A stretch of DNA of 64,000 nt from Glaciecola nitratireducens FR1064 (lineage in GTDB: Bacteria > Pseudomonadota > Gammaproteobacteria > Enterobacterales > Alteromonadaceae), in contig NC_016041.1 of NCBI RefSeq assembly GCF_000226565.1, forward strand, positions 2,480,001-2,544,000. The letters are read 5' to 3'. Position 1 is the first letter of the stretch, and each line of letters opens with the position of its first letter. Below, piece after piece: positions 10,329 through 20,200 of this stretch. Under the pieces are notes generated by a model. It ran no database searches. It was not told the origin of the DNA and was given only the letters and a program-made list of their open reading frames with translations. A program made the position numbers and the translations under genes.

Positions 10329-11398
10329 CAATGTTGAGTTTATCTAGCTCACCTCACCACCATAATCGACGTGACACCGGTCAGGTAATGCGTCTCGTTT
10401 GCTATGCAGCTATTCCCGGTATTCTTACTAATGTGTGGTTTTTCGGGTTTGGTATTCTTGTACAAGCAGCCATAGCAATCGTAACCGCCTTAGTAACAGA
10501 GGGCGTCATTATGGAACTCAGAAAGAAAAAGACTGAGCGCATATTAAAGGACTACAGCGCAGTTTTAGCGGCACTTCTTTTGGCTATTTCAATTCCACCA
10601 TTGGCACCGTGGTGGGTCATTGTCATCGGAACATTTTTTGCAATTGCAATTGTTAAGCAACTTTATGGTGGTCTGGGATACAACATGTTTAACCCCGCTA
10701 TGGCCGCTTATGTCATGCTGTTGATTTCGTTTCCTGTACAGATGACATCGTGGTTACCTCCCCTATCAATCGCAGAGCAATCTCACACTTTATGGGATGC
10801 GATACACACTATTTTCACAGGCTTCACAAGCACCGGTTTTAGTGTAGAACAATTGAAAGTAGGCGTTGATGGCGCAACTATGGCGACACCACTCGATGCT
10901 GTGAAAACTGCGCTGCTGCAAGGTTATACCGTGACTGAAGCTCAGGAACACATAATTTTCGACGGCCAGTATGGCAAAGGCTGGTTTTGGGTTGCAACGG
11001 CTTATTTAGCCGGCGGTTTATTTTTAATCAAAACAAAAGTGATTAATTGGCATATTCCCGGCAGTATGTTGGCCGCCGCAGCACTCTTGAGTTTTGTTTT
11101 GTTTTTGCTTGATGGAGACCAATACGCTTCACCATTGTTTCACATCTTCAACGGAAGCTTAGTGCTTGGTGCCTTTTTTATAGCGACTGATCCTGTTTCC
11201 GCATCTACAACAATAAAAGGTCGTCTTATTTTCGGCGCAGCTATTGGCTTTTGGGTGATTATCATTCGAAACTGGGGAGGATATCCTGACGCCATCGCTT
11301 TTGCCGTTCTGATTATGAACATGACTGTTCCGCTAATTGATTACTACACGCAGCCTAGAACCTATGGCCATCAAAGCAAAGCGAGAAAAAGCTCATGA
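10325..11398 (+). CDS. rsxD: RsxD/RnfD, FMN-carrying membrane subunit
   Basis: A 357-residue multi-spanning membrane subunit of the NqrB/RnfD family. The GATMATP segment near residue 183 carries the threonine to which FMN is covalently attached in this family. The [12 protein letters not shown] and [16 protein letters not shown] segments are typical. It overlaps rsxC by four bases and rsxG by four. Confidence 0.96.
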   Translation: MTMLSLSSSPHHHNRRDTGQVMRLVCYAAIPGILTNVWFFGFGILVQAAIAIVTALVTEGVIMELRKKKTERILKDYSAVLAALLLAISIPPLAPWWVIVIGTFFAIAIVKQLYGGLGYNMFNPAMAAYVMLLISFPVQMTSWLPPLSIAEQSHTLWDAIHTIFTGFTSTGFSVEQLKVGVDGATMATPLDAVKTALLQGYTVTEAQEHIIFDGQYGKGWFWVATAYLAGGLFLIKTKVINWHIPGSMLAAAALLSFVLFLLDGDQYASPLFHIFNGSLVLGAFFIATDPVSASTTIKGRLIFGAAIGFWVIIIRNWGGYPDAIAFAVLIMNMTVPLIDYYTQPRTYGHQSKARKSS

Positions 11399-12132
11399 TA
11401 ATGAATTACATGGGAAAAAATGGCGCTATTTTAGCAGGCTTTGCGCTGGTAACTACGGGTCTCATCGCTGTCACTTTTGCGGGTACAAAAGACCGAATTC
11501 AACGTGCACAAGAAAAACAGCTTTTATCGGTCTTAAATGAATTGGTTCCCGAAAATTCGCACACTAATGAACTGAATTTAGACTGCATAATAGTGAACGC
11601 ACCTGAACAGTTGGGCACCACGCAAGACAAACGCATTTTTAGAGCCCGTAATGGTAGTGAAAACGTAGCCGCAGTGATAGAAACTAGTGCGCCTAATGGC
11701 TACAGCGGCGAAATTAAGATGGTTGTCGCGGTCAGTTTAAATGGAACATCGATTGGCACGCGAGTCGTTGAACACAAAGAAACACCGGGCTTAGGTGACA
11801 AAGTTGACCTGCGCGTTAGCGACTGGGTATTGTCCTTTGCCAATGTACCGTTCAGTGGCAAAGACGATAAACGCTGGCAAGTGAAAAAGGACGGCGGCCA
11901 ATTTGATCAATTTACTGGGGCCACAATTACGCCTAGAGCAGTTGTGCAAGCGGTTAAGAGCACTCTCGTATACTACAACGCAAATCGCGACATGATTTTT
12001 AATACGGCAAGTAATTGTGCTAGTCCTGATATCGATGGGTCCTCTAGGGAAGCTTTCGCTGACGATACCATAGCGAAAGAAGCCTTAGCTATGGATGTAC
12101 TCGCCCAAATAAAGGCACCTGCGAATGAATGA
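11395..12132 (+). CDS. rsxG: RsxG/RnfG, periplasmic FMN subunit
   Basis: A 245-residue protein with one N-terminal membrane anchor and a periplasmic FMN-binding domain. TPGLGDK and FTGATITP are conserved, and the threonine of the latter (near residue 176) is the covalent FMN site. Starts at 11395, 11401 or 11410 are all possible; 11395 gives ATGA coupling to rsxD. About 40 residues follow the family's usual end, with a low-complexity acidic/alanine composition. It overlaps rsxE by eight bases. Confidence 0.95.
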   Translation: MIMNYMGKNGAILAGFALVTTGLIAVTFAGTKDRIQRAQEKQLLSVLNELVPENSHTNELNLDCIIVNAPEQLGTTQDKRIFRARNGSENVAAVIETSAPNGYSGEIKMVVAVSLNGTSIGTRVVEHKETPGLGDKVDLRVSDWVLSFANVPFSGKDDKRWQVKKDGGQFDQFTGATITPRAVVQAVKSTLVYYNANRDMIFNTASNCASPDIDGSSREAFADDTIAKEALAMDVLAQIKAPANE

Positions 12133-12826
12133 ATATCAAAATTTAACCGTCCAGGGGATTTGGAAAAACAACCCAGCCCTAGTTCAATTATTGGGACTAT
12201 GTCCGTTACTTGCTGTAACGGCAACCGTCATCAATGGCTTAGGCTTAGGCATTGCAACAACTCTTGTTCTATTGGGCTCTAATATCACAGTCTCGCTCGT
12301 ACGAAATTTTGTTCCGAACGAAATTCGGATCCCCATCTTTGTAATGGTCATCGCTGCATTCGTTACGATTGTGCAGTTGCTAATGAACGCATTCACCTTT
12401 GAGCTATATCAAGCACTTGGCATCTTCATTCCATTAATTGTAACTAACTGCGCCATTATCGGGCGGGCAGAAGCATACGCATCAAAGAACCCTGTCCAGT
12501 TTGCGGCTTTCGACGGGCTAATGATGGGCCTCGGCTTCACATTTATTTTAGTGGTCCTTGGCGCGATGCGCGAACTGCTAGGCTACGGAACACTATTTAC
12601 AGGTGCCGATTTATTATTGGGCGCTTGGGCAAAAGACCTCACCATTGTCGTTTTTACCACTGACAGCCCTTTCTTGTTAGCGATATTACCACCGGGCGCA
12701 TTCTTAGGAATGGGCTTGTTAATTGCGTGTAAGAACATGCTAGACAAGCTAGCAGAAAAGCGTTTAGAGAGCGCTAAACAGGCTAAAGTTGTGCAGCGAG
12801 CAAGAGTTACAGGAACGGACATATGA
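12125..12826 (+). CDS. rsxE: RsxE/RnfE, membrane subunit
   Basis: A 233-residue inner-membrane protein of the NqrD/RnfE family with about six helices, related to Rsx[21 protein letters not shown] and [16 protein letters not shown] are diagnostic, including the conserved cysteine of the membrane iron site. Its ATGA overlap with nth extends the operon into the DNA-repair gene, an arrangement common in gammaproteobacteria. Confidence 0.96.
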   Translation: MNEYQNLTVQGIWKNNPALVQLLGLCPLLAVTATVINGLGLGIATTLVLLGSNITVSLVRNFVPNEIRIPIFVMVIAAFVTIVQLLMNAFTFELYQALGIFIPLIVTNCAIIGRAEAYASKNPVQFAAFDGLMMGLGFTFILVVLGAMRELLGYGTLFTGADLLLGAWAKDLTIVVFTTDSPFLLAILPPGAFLGMGLLIACKNMLDKLAEKRLESAKQAKVVQRARVTGTDI

Positions 12827-13482
12827 ACAAAGAGAAACGTCATGAAATGCTCTCTCGCTTGCGCGCTAATAACCCCCACCCAACCACTGAGCTAAATTTT
12901 TCAAGTCCATTCGAATTGCTTATCGCGGTAATTTTGTCAGCACAGGCCACTGACGTTAGCGTTAACAAAGCGACAGACAAACTTTACCCTGTGGCGAATA
13001 CGCCCGAAGCAATCTATGCACTAGGTATCGATGGTTTAAAGGAATACATAAAAACCATAGGGTTATTTAATTCAAAAACTAAAAATGTCATTGAAACTTG
13101 CCGTATTTTGATTGAAGACCATGGTTCAGTTGTGCCAGAAAACAGAGAGGCTTTAGAAGCATTGCCCGGCGTTGGCAGAAAGACTGCTAATGTTGTTTTA
13201 AATACTGCCTTTGGCTGGCTAAAAGATAATAAAGGTAAATACTTCATCGCGGTTGACACACACATTCAAAGAGTAGCTAATCGCACGGGTTATGCTAAGG
13301 GTAAGACGGTTGAAGAAACCGAACGAAACATCATTAAGAACACCCCTAACAAAACTGAATTTATGTATGACCTACACCATTGGTTGATATTACATGGCAG
13401 GTATACATGTATTGCCAGAAACCCTAGATGTGGTTCGTGCATTATTGAAGACTTGTGTGATTACAAAGATAAAACCGAATAA
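12823..13482 (+). CDS. nth: Endonuclease III (DNA glycosylase/AP lyase)
   Basis: Removes oxidised pyrimidines and nicks at abasic sites. The helix-hairpin-helix [12 protein letters not shown] carries catalytic K120, and D145 in IAVDTHI is the second catalytic residue. The 4Fe-4S ligands are C196, C203, C206 and C212 with the normal C-x6-C-x2-C-x5-C spacing. At 219 residues it is longer than E. coli Nth (211). Seven extra residues fall directly after NTAFGW (127-132), and from there to about residue 182 the sequence departs from the usual gammaproteobacterial form, whereas residues 1-132 are canonical. This fits a replaced 3' half (see findings). Confidence 0.96.
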   Translation: MNKEKRHEMLSRLRANNPHPTTELNFSSPFELLIAVILSAQATDVSVNKATDKLYPVANTPEAIYALGIDGLKEYIKTIGLFNSKTKNVIETCRILIEDHGSVVPENREALEALPGVGRKTANVVLNTAFGWLKDNKGKYFIAVDTHIQRVANRTGYAKGKTVEETERNIIKNTPNKTEFMYDLHHWLILHGRYTCIARNPRCGSCIIEDLCDYKDKTE

Positions 13483-13934
13483 AAAGCGTACACAGTAGTT
13501 ATCTCAACAACTGAAAAGGCCGACAGACACGTCTATTTAGACAATTGGCGCTTTGTGCCATTTGTAGTCAGTCGGAATACTTTAAGTGAATGCGAGCTTT
13601 GGCTGTATACAATGATCCTGATGCAGGCAAACAAGAAGAAGAGGTAGTGGCTAATCCAATTAGCAAACCAATCCACTATGCTGTCGAAACCTAAAGACTT
13701 ATTCCAACCGGCTTGGATCATCACGGGTGCCAAATAAAAGCGTATTAATAGAGGCGCCCCACCTCAAGTATTGAGATTTTATCAAATGCTGCATGACTGG
13801 TTTTGTAGAGATTCAAGATGTTCATAAGCTGTCCACTTTAAGAAGATTATTAATAAGAGAGGACGAGTTGAAAAAACCTTTCAACCAAATAGCAATCTCA
13901 TTGGCACTGTAATTGCTAAGATCTAATCAATATT
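13483..13934. other. Non-coding junction region after nth
   Basis: 450 bp with no intact gene. It contains a decayed DoxX-family fragment on the minus strand (13653-13763) and the upstream region of the FlgO-like lipoprotein operon. No integrase, tRNA or clear terminator was found here. Confidence 0.6.
13653..13763 (-). pseudogene. DoxX-family fragment (decayed)
   Basis: The minus strand encodes GGAPLLIRFYLAPVMIQAGW followed by NKSLGFDSIVDWFANW. This closely resembles the first membrane helix of DoxX-type proteins (LAPxMxxAGWNK...VxWFGN). Beyond this the frame continues without recognisable DoxX sequence and there is no start codon upstream in frame, so only a fragment remains. It lies between nth and the fimbrial island. 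Confidence 0.55.
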
Positions 13935-14561
13935 ATGCTTAACAACGTGAATACAATGCAAAAATTATGGTTTGTAGTTTTAGTAAGTGCGCTGATTAGT
14001 GGTTGTAGCTCAGCTAATTGGCAAAACACTGACAGTGATAAGTCTGTCACTCAAGCGCCCTATCGTCACCCTAGCAACACTTTGCATAGCCATGTAGAGC
14101 AACTTGCTAGGCAACTATTTAGCACTTCCCAAACCTTTGATGCCTCACAAACCCTAGCAGTCGGCACAATTTTACCGACTATGTTAAATAGCGGCGAGTC
14201 CTTGCCAGAGCATTCTGCCCTTGGATTACAAATCCAAGAAAGCCTGATGACCTTCGCCACTCAAGCTGGCTTAAAAGTCATTGAATATAAAACCATGCCT
14301 TCAATCAAAATAAGTGACAACGCTGATTATATGCTGAGTAGAAACGTCAACGATCTGACAAAAGACATTGCCACCGACTACTTTTTGACAGGCACTTACA
14401 CGCTACAAGAAAACAGTACTATGGTAAATATTCGCCTTATTCAAGTGCCCGAAAACATTGTGATAGCTGCTGCCACAGACTACGTTCCCAATGATGTGAT
14501 GTGGAGTCAGTCAAAAGTCACCCTAATAAAAAACAACCAAATTTACCGGAACGCCTACTAG
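13935..14561 (+). CDS. FlgO-family outer-membrane lipoprotein (paralogue A)
   Basis: A 208-residue lipoprotein. The lipobox ends at C24 (ALISGC); ATG 13956 is an alternative start that gives C17. The body fits the FlgO family: L-x-x-x-x-x-x-L-A-R-x-L start, a GLQIQESL helix, an ITxxxDY-like segment, DYFLTGTY, and a closing YVPND segment. It is clearly paralogous to the next gene and to 23404-24021. FlgO proteins are outer-membrane lipoproteins first described around the flagellar base in Vibrio. Here the neighbours are fimbrial genes, so a role at the pilus base is my inference. It is 9 bp upstream of the next gene, in one operon. Confidence 0.75.
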   Translation: MLNNVNTMQKLWFVVLVSALISGCSSANWQNTDSDKSVTQAPYRHPSNTLHSHVEQLARQLFSTSQTFDASQTLAVGTILPTMLNSGESLPEHSALGLQIQESLMTFATQAGLKVIEYKTMPSIKISDNADYMLSRNVNDLTKDIATDYFLTGTYTLQENSTMVNIRLIQVPENIVIAAATDYVPNDVMWSQSKVTLIKNNQIYRNAY

Positions 14562-14570
14562 GAGAGCAAA

Positions 14571-15410
14571 ATGAAACGAACGCTATTAGGACTGCTTATT
14601 AGCGCAACCTTATGCGGTTGCTCGATGTTTAGTGAAGACCCCTCATTAAATACTGATACCAATTCCGATGACAATAGCCAAGTGGTGGAGTCAGACACAT
14701 CTGCGCCCCTGCAATCTAGCCTGATGTTTCAACAGCAGTTTAAACAAAAACTAAGGTATCAAGCTAACTCAGCGCAGGTCAATAAACGCTATTTCTCCAG
14801 TGATACCGAACAAAATGGGCCAAAGCCCTTGTCTACCGCAAAACATAATATTAATCATTATGCACAGGGGCTGATGCAAGACTTAGTAGCCAATTTGCAG
14901 TATGTTAATGCCACCACACCCGTCGCTGTTGTTAGCTTTGTGATGTTAGATAGTGATTACAACCAAGCTAATTTGTTGGGAGTTCAACTCGCAGAAAGCC
15001 TCATTCACGAAGTGCATAAGTTTGGCATCCCAGTGATTGATTTTAAAGCAACAGGCTTTATTCGCATTACCGAGCAGGGCGACTTTGCATTTAGTAAGGA
15101 TTATCAGGATTTTTCTGGTGACTTACCCGCCCGTTATGTCATAGGGGGTACTATGTCAAAACTACAACATGGCTATTTAGTGAATGCTCGTATCGTTGGA
15201 TTCAATTCAAAAGCGGTAGTGGCATCGGCACAAAGCTTTATTCCTAATGAAATCGCTTATTCGCTAGTCAAAAGTAGTCAGCCTAACCCACCGGTTGATA
15301 ATAGCCCTAGTGATAGAAACATCAAAACAGACCCAGTATCTCAAAATAACGATCAAATGCTTAATAAGACTCAATCTAATACAGGAATGATCTCACTAAT
15401 AGGCTCTTGA
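14571..15410 (+). CDS. FlgO-family outer-membrane lipoprotein (paralogue B)
   Basis: A 279-residue lipoprotein with lipobox LCGC (C17) and an AGGAG ribosome site. An Asp/Ser-rich linker (about 20-75) leads into a FlgO-type domain at about 90-235: INHYAQGLMQDL, VAVVSFVMLD, LLGVQLAESL, YVIGGTM and SFIPNEI. A polar, Asn/Pro/Ser-rich tail of 45 residues follows. The three FlgO-like proteins in this region share the LGxQLxESL helix and the xxIPN end. It ends 64 bp before the convergent fimbrial operon. Confidence 0.78.
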   Translation: MKRTLLGLLISATLCGCSMFSEDPSLNTDTNSDDNSQVVESDTSAPLQSSLMFQQQFKQKLRYQANSAQVNKRYFSSDTEQNGPKPLSTAKHNINHYAQGLMQDLVANLQYVNATTPVAVVSFVMLDSDYNQANLLGVQLAESLIHEVHKFGIPVIDFKATGFIRITEQGDFAFSKDYQDFSGDLPARYVIGGTMSKLQHGYLVNARIVGFNSKAVVASAQSFIPNEIAYSLVKSSQPNPPVDNSPSDRNIKTDPVSQNNDQMLNKTQSNTGMISLIGS

Positions 15411-15459
15411 TCGGCGTTATTTGAATATTAAACAGATAGCTACCTTACCTTAAGCGATT

Positions 15460-15492
15460 TCCCTGTAACGGCACTATTGTAATGTACAGGGA
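15460..15492. repeat. Inverted repeat at the convergent gene ends
   Basis: The perfect 8-base arms TCCCTGTA (15460-15467) and TACAGGGA (15485-15492) span the stop codon of the minus-strand lipoprotein gene. No T tract follows on either strand, so terminator function is doubtful. Confidence 0.4.
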
Positions 15493-16655
15493 GCTAAGTC
15501 TGATTTAAGTAACACTAAGTCTTCAGCCATAGGTACAAAGGATACTTGCATGGCAGAGCTGAACAAACTACCTTGTTCAATATCTAACAGCACACCATCA
15601 GCAAATTGTTTTGCTTGTCCTTGAACAAGTAAAGAGACATCTTGTTCCCCCATGGATTTCACTATACCAAAATAGTTTTGCGCGTAGCTACATACAGTGT
15701 TGCCTAAAGTTATTGGCAATTGGTTCACTACAGACCAGTGGGACTGCACTAGAGTAACAGTAGCAGGTTCCTGCCATGTTTTAGACGCTTGGTCTTCACT
15801 AATAAGGCTTGCGTTGGCAATCATTAACTCATCTTCAGTAATAAAATCAGTGTTTTTTATTAATCTTTCATCTGCGGTAACAAGGCCCTTAAATTTAACT
15901 GTGTCAGAGGGCGTTGGCCTCCCATACAATCTATTGTAAGTGCTTTGATATTGGACAACGGGATCAGTTAAATACTCGTTAAACGCAGACAGCGATAATA
16001 CCTTTTTGGCATAGGCTGAAAATTCCTTAAAGGTTTTTGCTTGGAAGTCCTGATCCACAAGATAATAAAGATAACTGTCGAAGGAAGATTGGTCCCTAGT
16101 GACTAAATTCATGAGATTATCATTCAAGACAAACAACGCGGCATAAAAATCAAATAACTCAAATTCATAACGTTGTAATTGCTTGGCTAAAAAACTGCCC
16201 TCCTGCACATTCTTTATTGCTTGCTCATCAAACTGCAAGTTGGTTTGGGTATACTCAGTTAACTGCACACAGCTATCAATACAGATATATTTAAACTCAA
16301 ATTGAGGACGTAGTAGATCTAATGTGCTTGTCTGCTGGTTTGTAGCAAATTGAATATTGGTTAATTCGAATTGTTTACCTGATGCCGACTGATTTAATTG
16401 AATATCAGCCGTGATGGTGTAGCCGAACTCGGGTAAATCGCTCGACACATAATTTGCCATTTCTTTCCATTTTTGCGCGGCTTCTTTATGCTTTTCTCCC
16501 ACTTGTTCGATGTGTGAAGTGCAAGCATTCAAAACAGTAAATAAAGCCACCACAAGCAGCATGACTGAGCCTTTGCTTCTCGCCCTCTGCCTACAAAACC
16601 CTTTGTTTATGCTGTACTTGAACTCTAAATTAGGATCACTTTTACAAAAACACAT
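15474..16655 (-). CDS. Lipoprotein of the fimbrial operon, unknown family
   Basis: Last gene of the fimbrial operon, 393 residues from the ATG at 16655, which overlaps the stop of the preceding gene as TAATG. An internal ATG at 16562 has a better ribosome site (AAAGG, 7 nt) and begins right at the hydrophobic core. The longer form supplies the basic residues a signal peptide needs. Either way a lipobox VLNAC follows (C45 from the long start). The mature part is mixed alpha/beta with four later cysteines and no family I recognise. As the terminal gene after usher and subunit it may be a minor, tip or assembly component. Confidence 0.7.
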   Translation of the reverse strand: MCFCKSDPNLEFKYSINKGFCRQRARSKGSVMLLVVALFTVLNACTSHIEQVGEKHKEAAQKWKEMANYVSSDLPEFGYTITADIQLNQSASGKQFELTNIQFATNQQTSTLDLLRPQFEFKYICIDSCVQLTEYTQTNLQFDEQAIKNVQEGSFLAKQLQRYEFELFDFYAALFVLNDNLMNLVTRDQSSFDSYLYYLVDQDFQAKTFKEFSAYAKKVLSLSAFNEYLTDPVVQYQSTYNRLYGRPTPSDTVKFKGLVTADERLIKNTDFITEDELMIANASLISEDQASKTWQEPATVTLVQSHWSVVNQLPITLGNTVCSYAQNYFGIVKSMGEQDVSLLVQGQAKQFADGVLLDIEQGSLFSSAMQVSFVPMAEDLVLLKSDLAPCTLQ

Positions 16656-17158
16656 TAGTTAATTTCATTCCATTCAATCGCATCAACAAAGTTGAAACTG
16701 ATAGTTTGGTCAAAGGCAAAAATTTCAGAAATACTCAGCTCCCCACCTAAAAAAAGATTCACTATTCCTGAATCACCACTATCGATAATCACAAAATTAT
16801 TATTGTTCAAAATATATTTGCGCTCAGTATCACTTTCTAATTGTACGCGCGGGTTGAACATGATGCCCGCGCCATCGTCTAAACTAGGAGTAACTTTTAT
16901 TTCAATATCTTTATTGGGGTTGGCAATTATCGTGTAGATCCCATTCTGAGCTGATTCGCTAATAGCGCAAATAAACTCGCCTTGAAAAGCAAATAATTCT
17001 GCAGTCTCAGGGTGCATTAAACAACTACCAGTAGCAGGCAAAACTGTGCCAAATTTTATAGTTTGTACAATATTAAAAGTGGGTGTGATGGTGTAGCCAG
17101 CAGCACTGAATATCAACGCCAAGGTACCAATACAATAAACCGCTATTTTATTTAACAT
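16655..17158 (-). CDS. Third secreted pilin-like subunit (DUF4402-like)
   Basis: A 167-residue secreted protein with a signal peptide ending near residue 20 (SAAG-YTITP). The mature start, VQTIKFGTVLPATGSC, matches the FG-xxxP-x-x-G strand of DUF4402-type fimbrial subunits. A second cysteine (FICAIS) and a GIYTIxA strand follow, as in the two major subunits upstream. It lies between the usher and a lipoprotein, the position of minor or tip subunits in many chaperone-usher operons. It is more divergent than the two major subunits. Confidence 0.6.
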   Translation of the reverse strand: MLNKIAVYCIGTLALIFSAAGYTITPTFNIVQTIKFGTVLPATGSCLMHPETAELFAFQGEFICAISESAQNGIYTIIANPNKDIEIKVTPSLDDGAGIMFNPRVQLESDTERKYILNNNNFVIIDSGDSGIVNLFLGGELSISEIFAFDQTISFNFVDAIEWNEIN

Positions 17159-17225
17159 TTCGCTTCTACCTTACATAATCCTGCTTTCAAACAAACTAAA
17201 ATGTAGACTCTAGAGAATAAAAAAA

Positions 17226-20200
17226 TCATTGCCTTTTTAATTCCCGAACATTTTCAAAAGCGCCAGCATTCACTACCCAACCATTGTAGCCTGAGTTTTG
17301 TAAAACCTTTTGTGCTGCCGCTTTAGTAGTCAAGCCAGAGCTGATAATACAATATACTATGTTACCATTATCACTGCGTTTTTGCCCAAGGTTGAGGTTT
17401 TCGATTGCAGTAAACTGATTAATAATAGCTGGCTCTATTGCCTCTGTACTTGCTGCATATAGTTGTATAACCCAAGGTTTATTGGATGTTTCAACGGATT
17501 CACTTTCACTTTCACCAGAGGAGAGCACACTTGCTTTGACCAAATAGGCTTGTTGATTACCGATAAATTTATTAGCAAACTCTAACCCAGAGGCCATGGA
17601 AAGAAAGCTTCCAAATAAAACGCGAGTCATGCCTTTATCGGAAGACAAAGTGAATTGATTCTTAGGTAAAGCTTCCGATGCCAACCTGTTAATTAAATCT
17701 TGAGCGTTTACAAGATCTTTATACACCCCAAGTTGAATCACGAATCCACCCTTCACATCCTTTGAAGATGTTTGAATTTGGGATTTAGCGCCCATTATTT
17801 GTTGAGCTTTGAATACAGTAACCTTGTTATCATTAAGGTGAGGCTCAAGAATAGACACTGAGGGCAAATTTGACTCACTCTTATTTAGAAAAGCAAATTT
17901 TTCAGCTGCTGCACTACTAACATTGGTAAAGTCTGCCTTTAGTTCTGCCTTTTGTTCTAACTCTGTTAATTCAGCTAATTTGTCTTCATCTAAACTATGC
18001 TTGGCCACCACCTTATTTTTGGTTGGCAAAGTAAAATAGTTTCTTCTAACTTTTTCTTCAGGATCCCATACAGTAGCTTCTGAGCTTTCTTTGTCTAAAG
18101 CAATGTCCTCTATTTGTTCAAGATCCAGGGACTTATCATCCCCTATCCGTCTTAGGATCAAGGCGGGTAACTCTGCGTATCCGCCCTTACCGCCAGTAAT
18201 CACATTAAAGCCAACCACATTCCCCGTATAACCTTTTTCTGTAAGGGTTTGTTTGTTAATTTCAACTCTATACTGGCCAGGTGCTAGACCTAAAAACTCA
18301 TAGTAACCATCGATGTCTGTTTCTTTGGATCTTAATTTTTGATTGTTATCATCATAAAGCTCAACAACAGCGTTCTGTAAGCCAATTTCTTGACCACTAT
18401 TGGTTCTTAACACAAAGCCGAGCAGCTCAGTAGATAAGATAAACGGCATGTTGACATCGATATAAGCTCCTGGGTGTGAAAACACCACATAATCATTATT
18501 AATTGTGCTACTACCTTGCTTCCACTTTGCAGCAAACCTGAAGGGCGAATTAGGATAAACGCCGGGTAAAATAGCCCGTCCGCCCTCGCCAGTGGTCACG
18601 CCACCCCATTCTGGATTGCCACTAAATTCCACCCCAGACAAATCATAGTCAAGGGGATCGGGGATACCATTAATTTGCCTATCTAAGTAAGCGTGCACAT
18701 CAAGGGATGCGGTATTGGGCAATAACCGCTGACTTAAGGTCACACGATTGTTTCGATAATCGTATCCAAGGAACATTTGCAAGCCAAGTTGAATGCTCCA
18801 CCTTCCATTGTCACCAATCTGACTAGCCAAGTTGAGTTGAAAGTCACCTGTACGCCAAGATGCCCGATGGGAAAGCCTCCAGTTGTCTCTCTCTCCGCTT
18901 GCTATAGGGAGGTAATTTAAAGTCAAATAATGGGTTGTGTCCCAAGGGTCCACTAGATTTTTTTGAATAACTAAGGAGGAACTGTCTTGAATAATATCAC
19001 TGGCATCAGGGTCATAGTTGATGTTGGCGCTGACCCTGAAATTATAAGGTAAAGAACCGCTAACGCCCACTGAACCTAGTAAATTTTCAGTTTCTAACAT
19101 ATTACCTATCAGACTGATATTTTTGGCATAGGTTAAACTGTGACGCAACAATAAGCGGCCCCAACTACCGGATATTCTATTACTAATACGATAGCTTTCA
19201 GCTAAATCATCTTTTCGATAATCTCCACCAAAAGTAACGCCCATATAATCTGTATTAAAATAATAAGCACCGTCCAGCGCAATACTGTCACCAATCAAGC
19301 TCAACCTATCACTTGTAAAATCACTACCTGATTCAAAATTAATGTTATATCTATCATTACCAAATGCACTACCTTGAATTGATGTTAGTTGCGCATAGTT
19401 GCCATCTTGATCAACAGAAATGTCATTTTCAAGTAACATACCAGGCAAGGACACAGCATTACTTAAGCTGTAAACCCGTTGATCTCCAACGAGTCCTGCA
19501 TAACCAACACCGATCTGCCAATTATCTGACACTCCATAATCGAAGGTGCCACCAAAATCGGTCGGCTCATAATCTTCATCACTTTGATCATTTATTAATC
19601 TGTGCTTTCTATCCAATGCATAAACAGTATGTGCTGTTTGGCCCTTAGATAACGCGTTTTCAACTAAGTTGTAACTTTTATTGATCACATCTTTTTCACC
19701 AAAAGGTCCATAAAGCTTAATCACATATTGATTACTACCATAGGTCACTTCAACATCATCAAAAATCAGTAAGCCATCGTCCGGAACGGTGGTCGCTTGG
19801 AGAAAAACTTGATTACGAAACAACTCTGCTTCCCAACCTGGCGGTGCGGTCTCTTTTAAGGTAATAAATTGGTTGCTATCCCTAAAGCTCTCTTCGCGGC
19901 GCTCAAATATGATGCCTACACCAGCTTGTGTACCTGAGGTTAAATTGTTAGTGCGGCTGCTAATATCGCCAAACTGATATTGGTCATATAAGCCTAGAAT
20001 ATAGTCATCAGGACTGGTTTTATAGCGGCTTAATTGTAACCTAGCTTGCAGCTCTGCATTTTTAGAATCTGTTAGTGTGAGTTGCGCAGAATGATATAAA
20101 AGATCAGACGTCAGTTGCAGCGATGAGTTAAAGCCCGAACCTTCGTCACTTTGTTCAGCCGCTATATTGATGCGTCCATGAGGAACGGTAAAAGCTCGGT

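Noticed and set aside
15460-15492. Inverted repeat as the terminator of the fimbrial operon
   Set aside because: Perfect 8-base arms, but no T tract on either strand.
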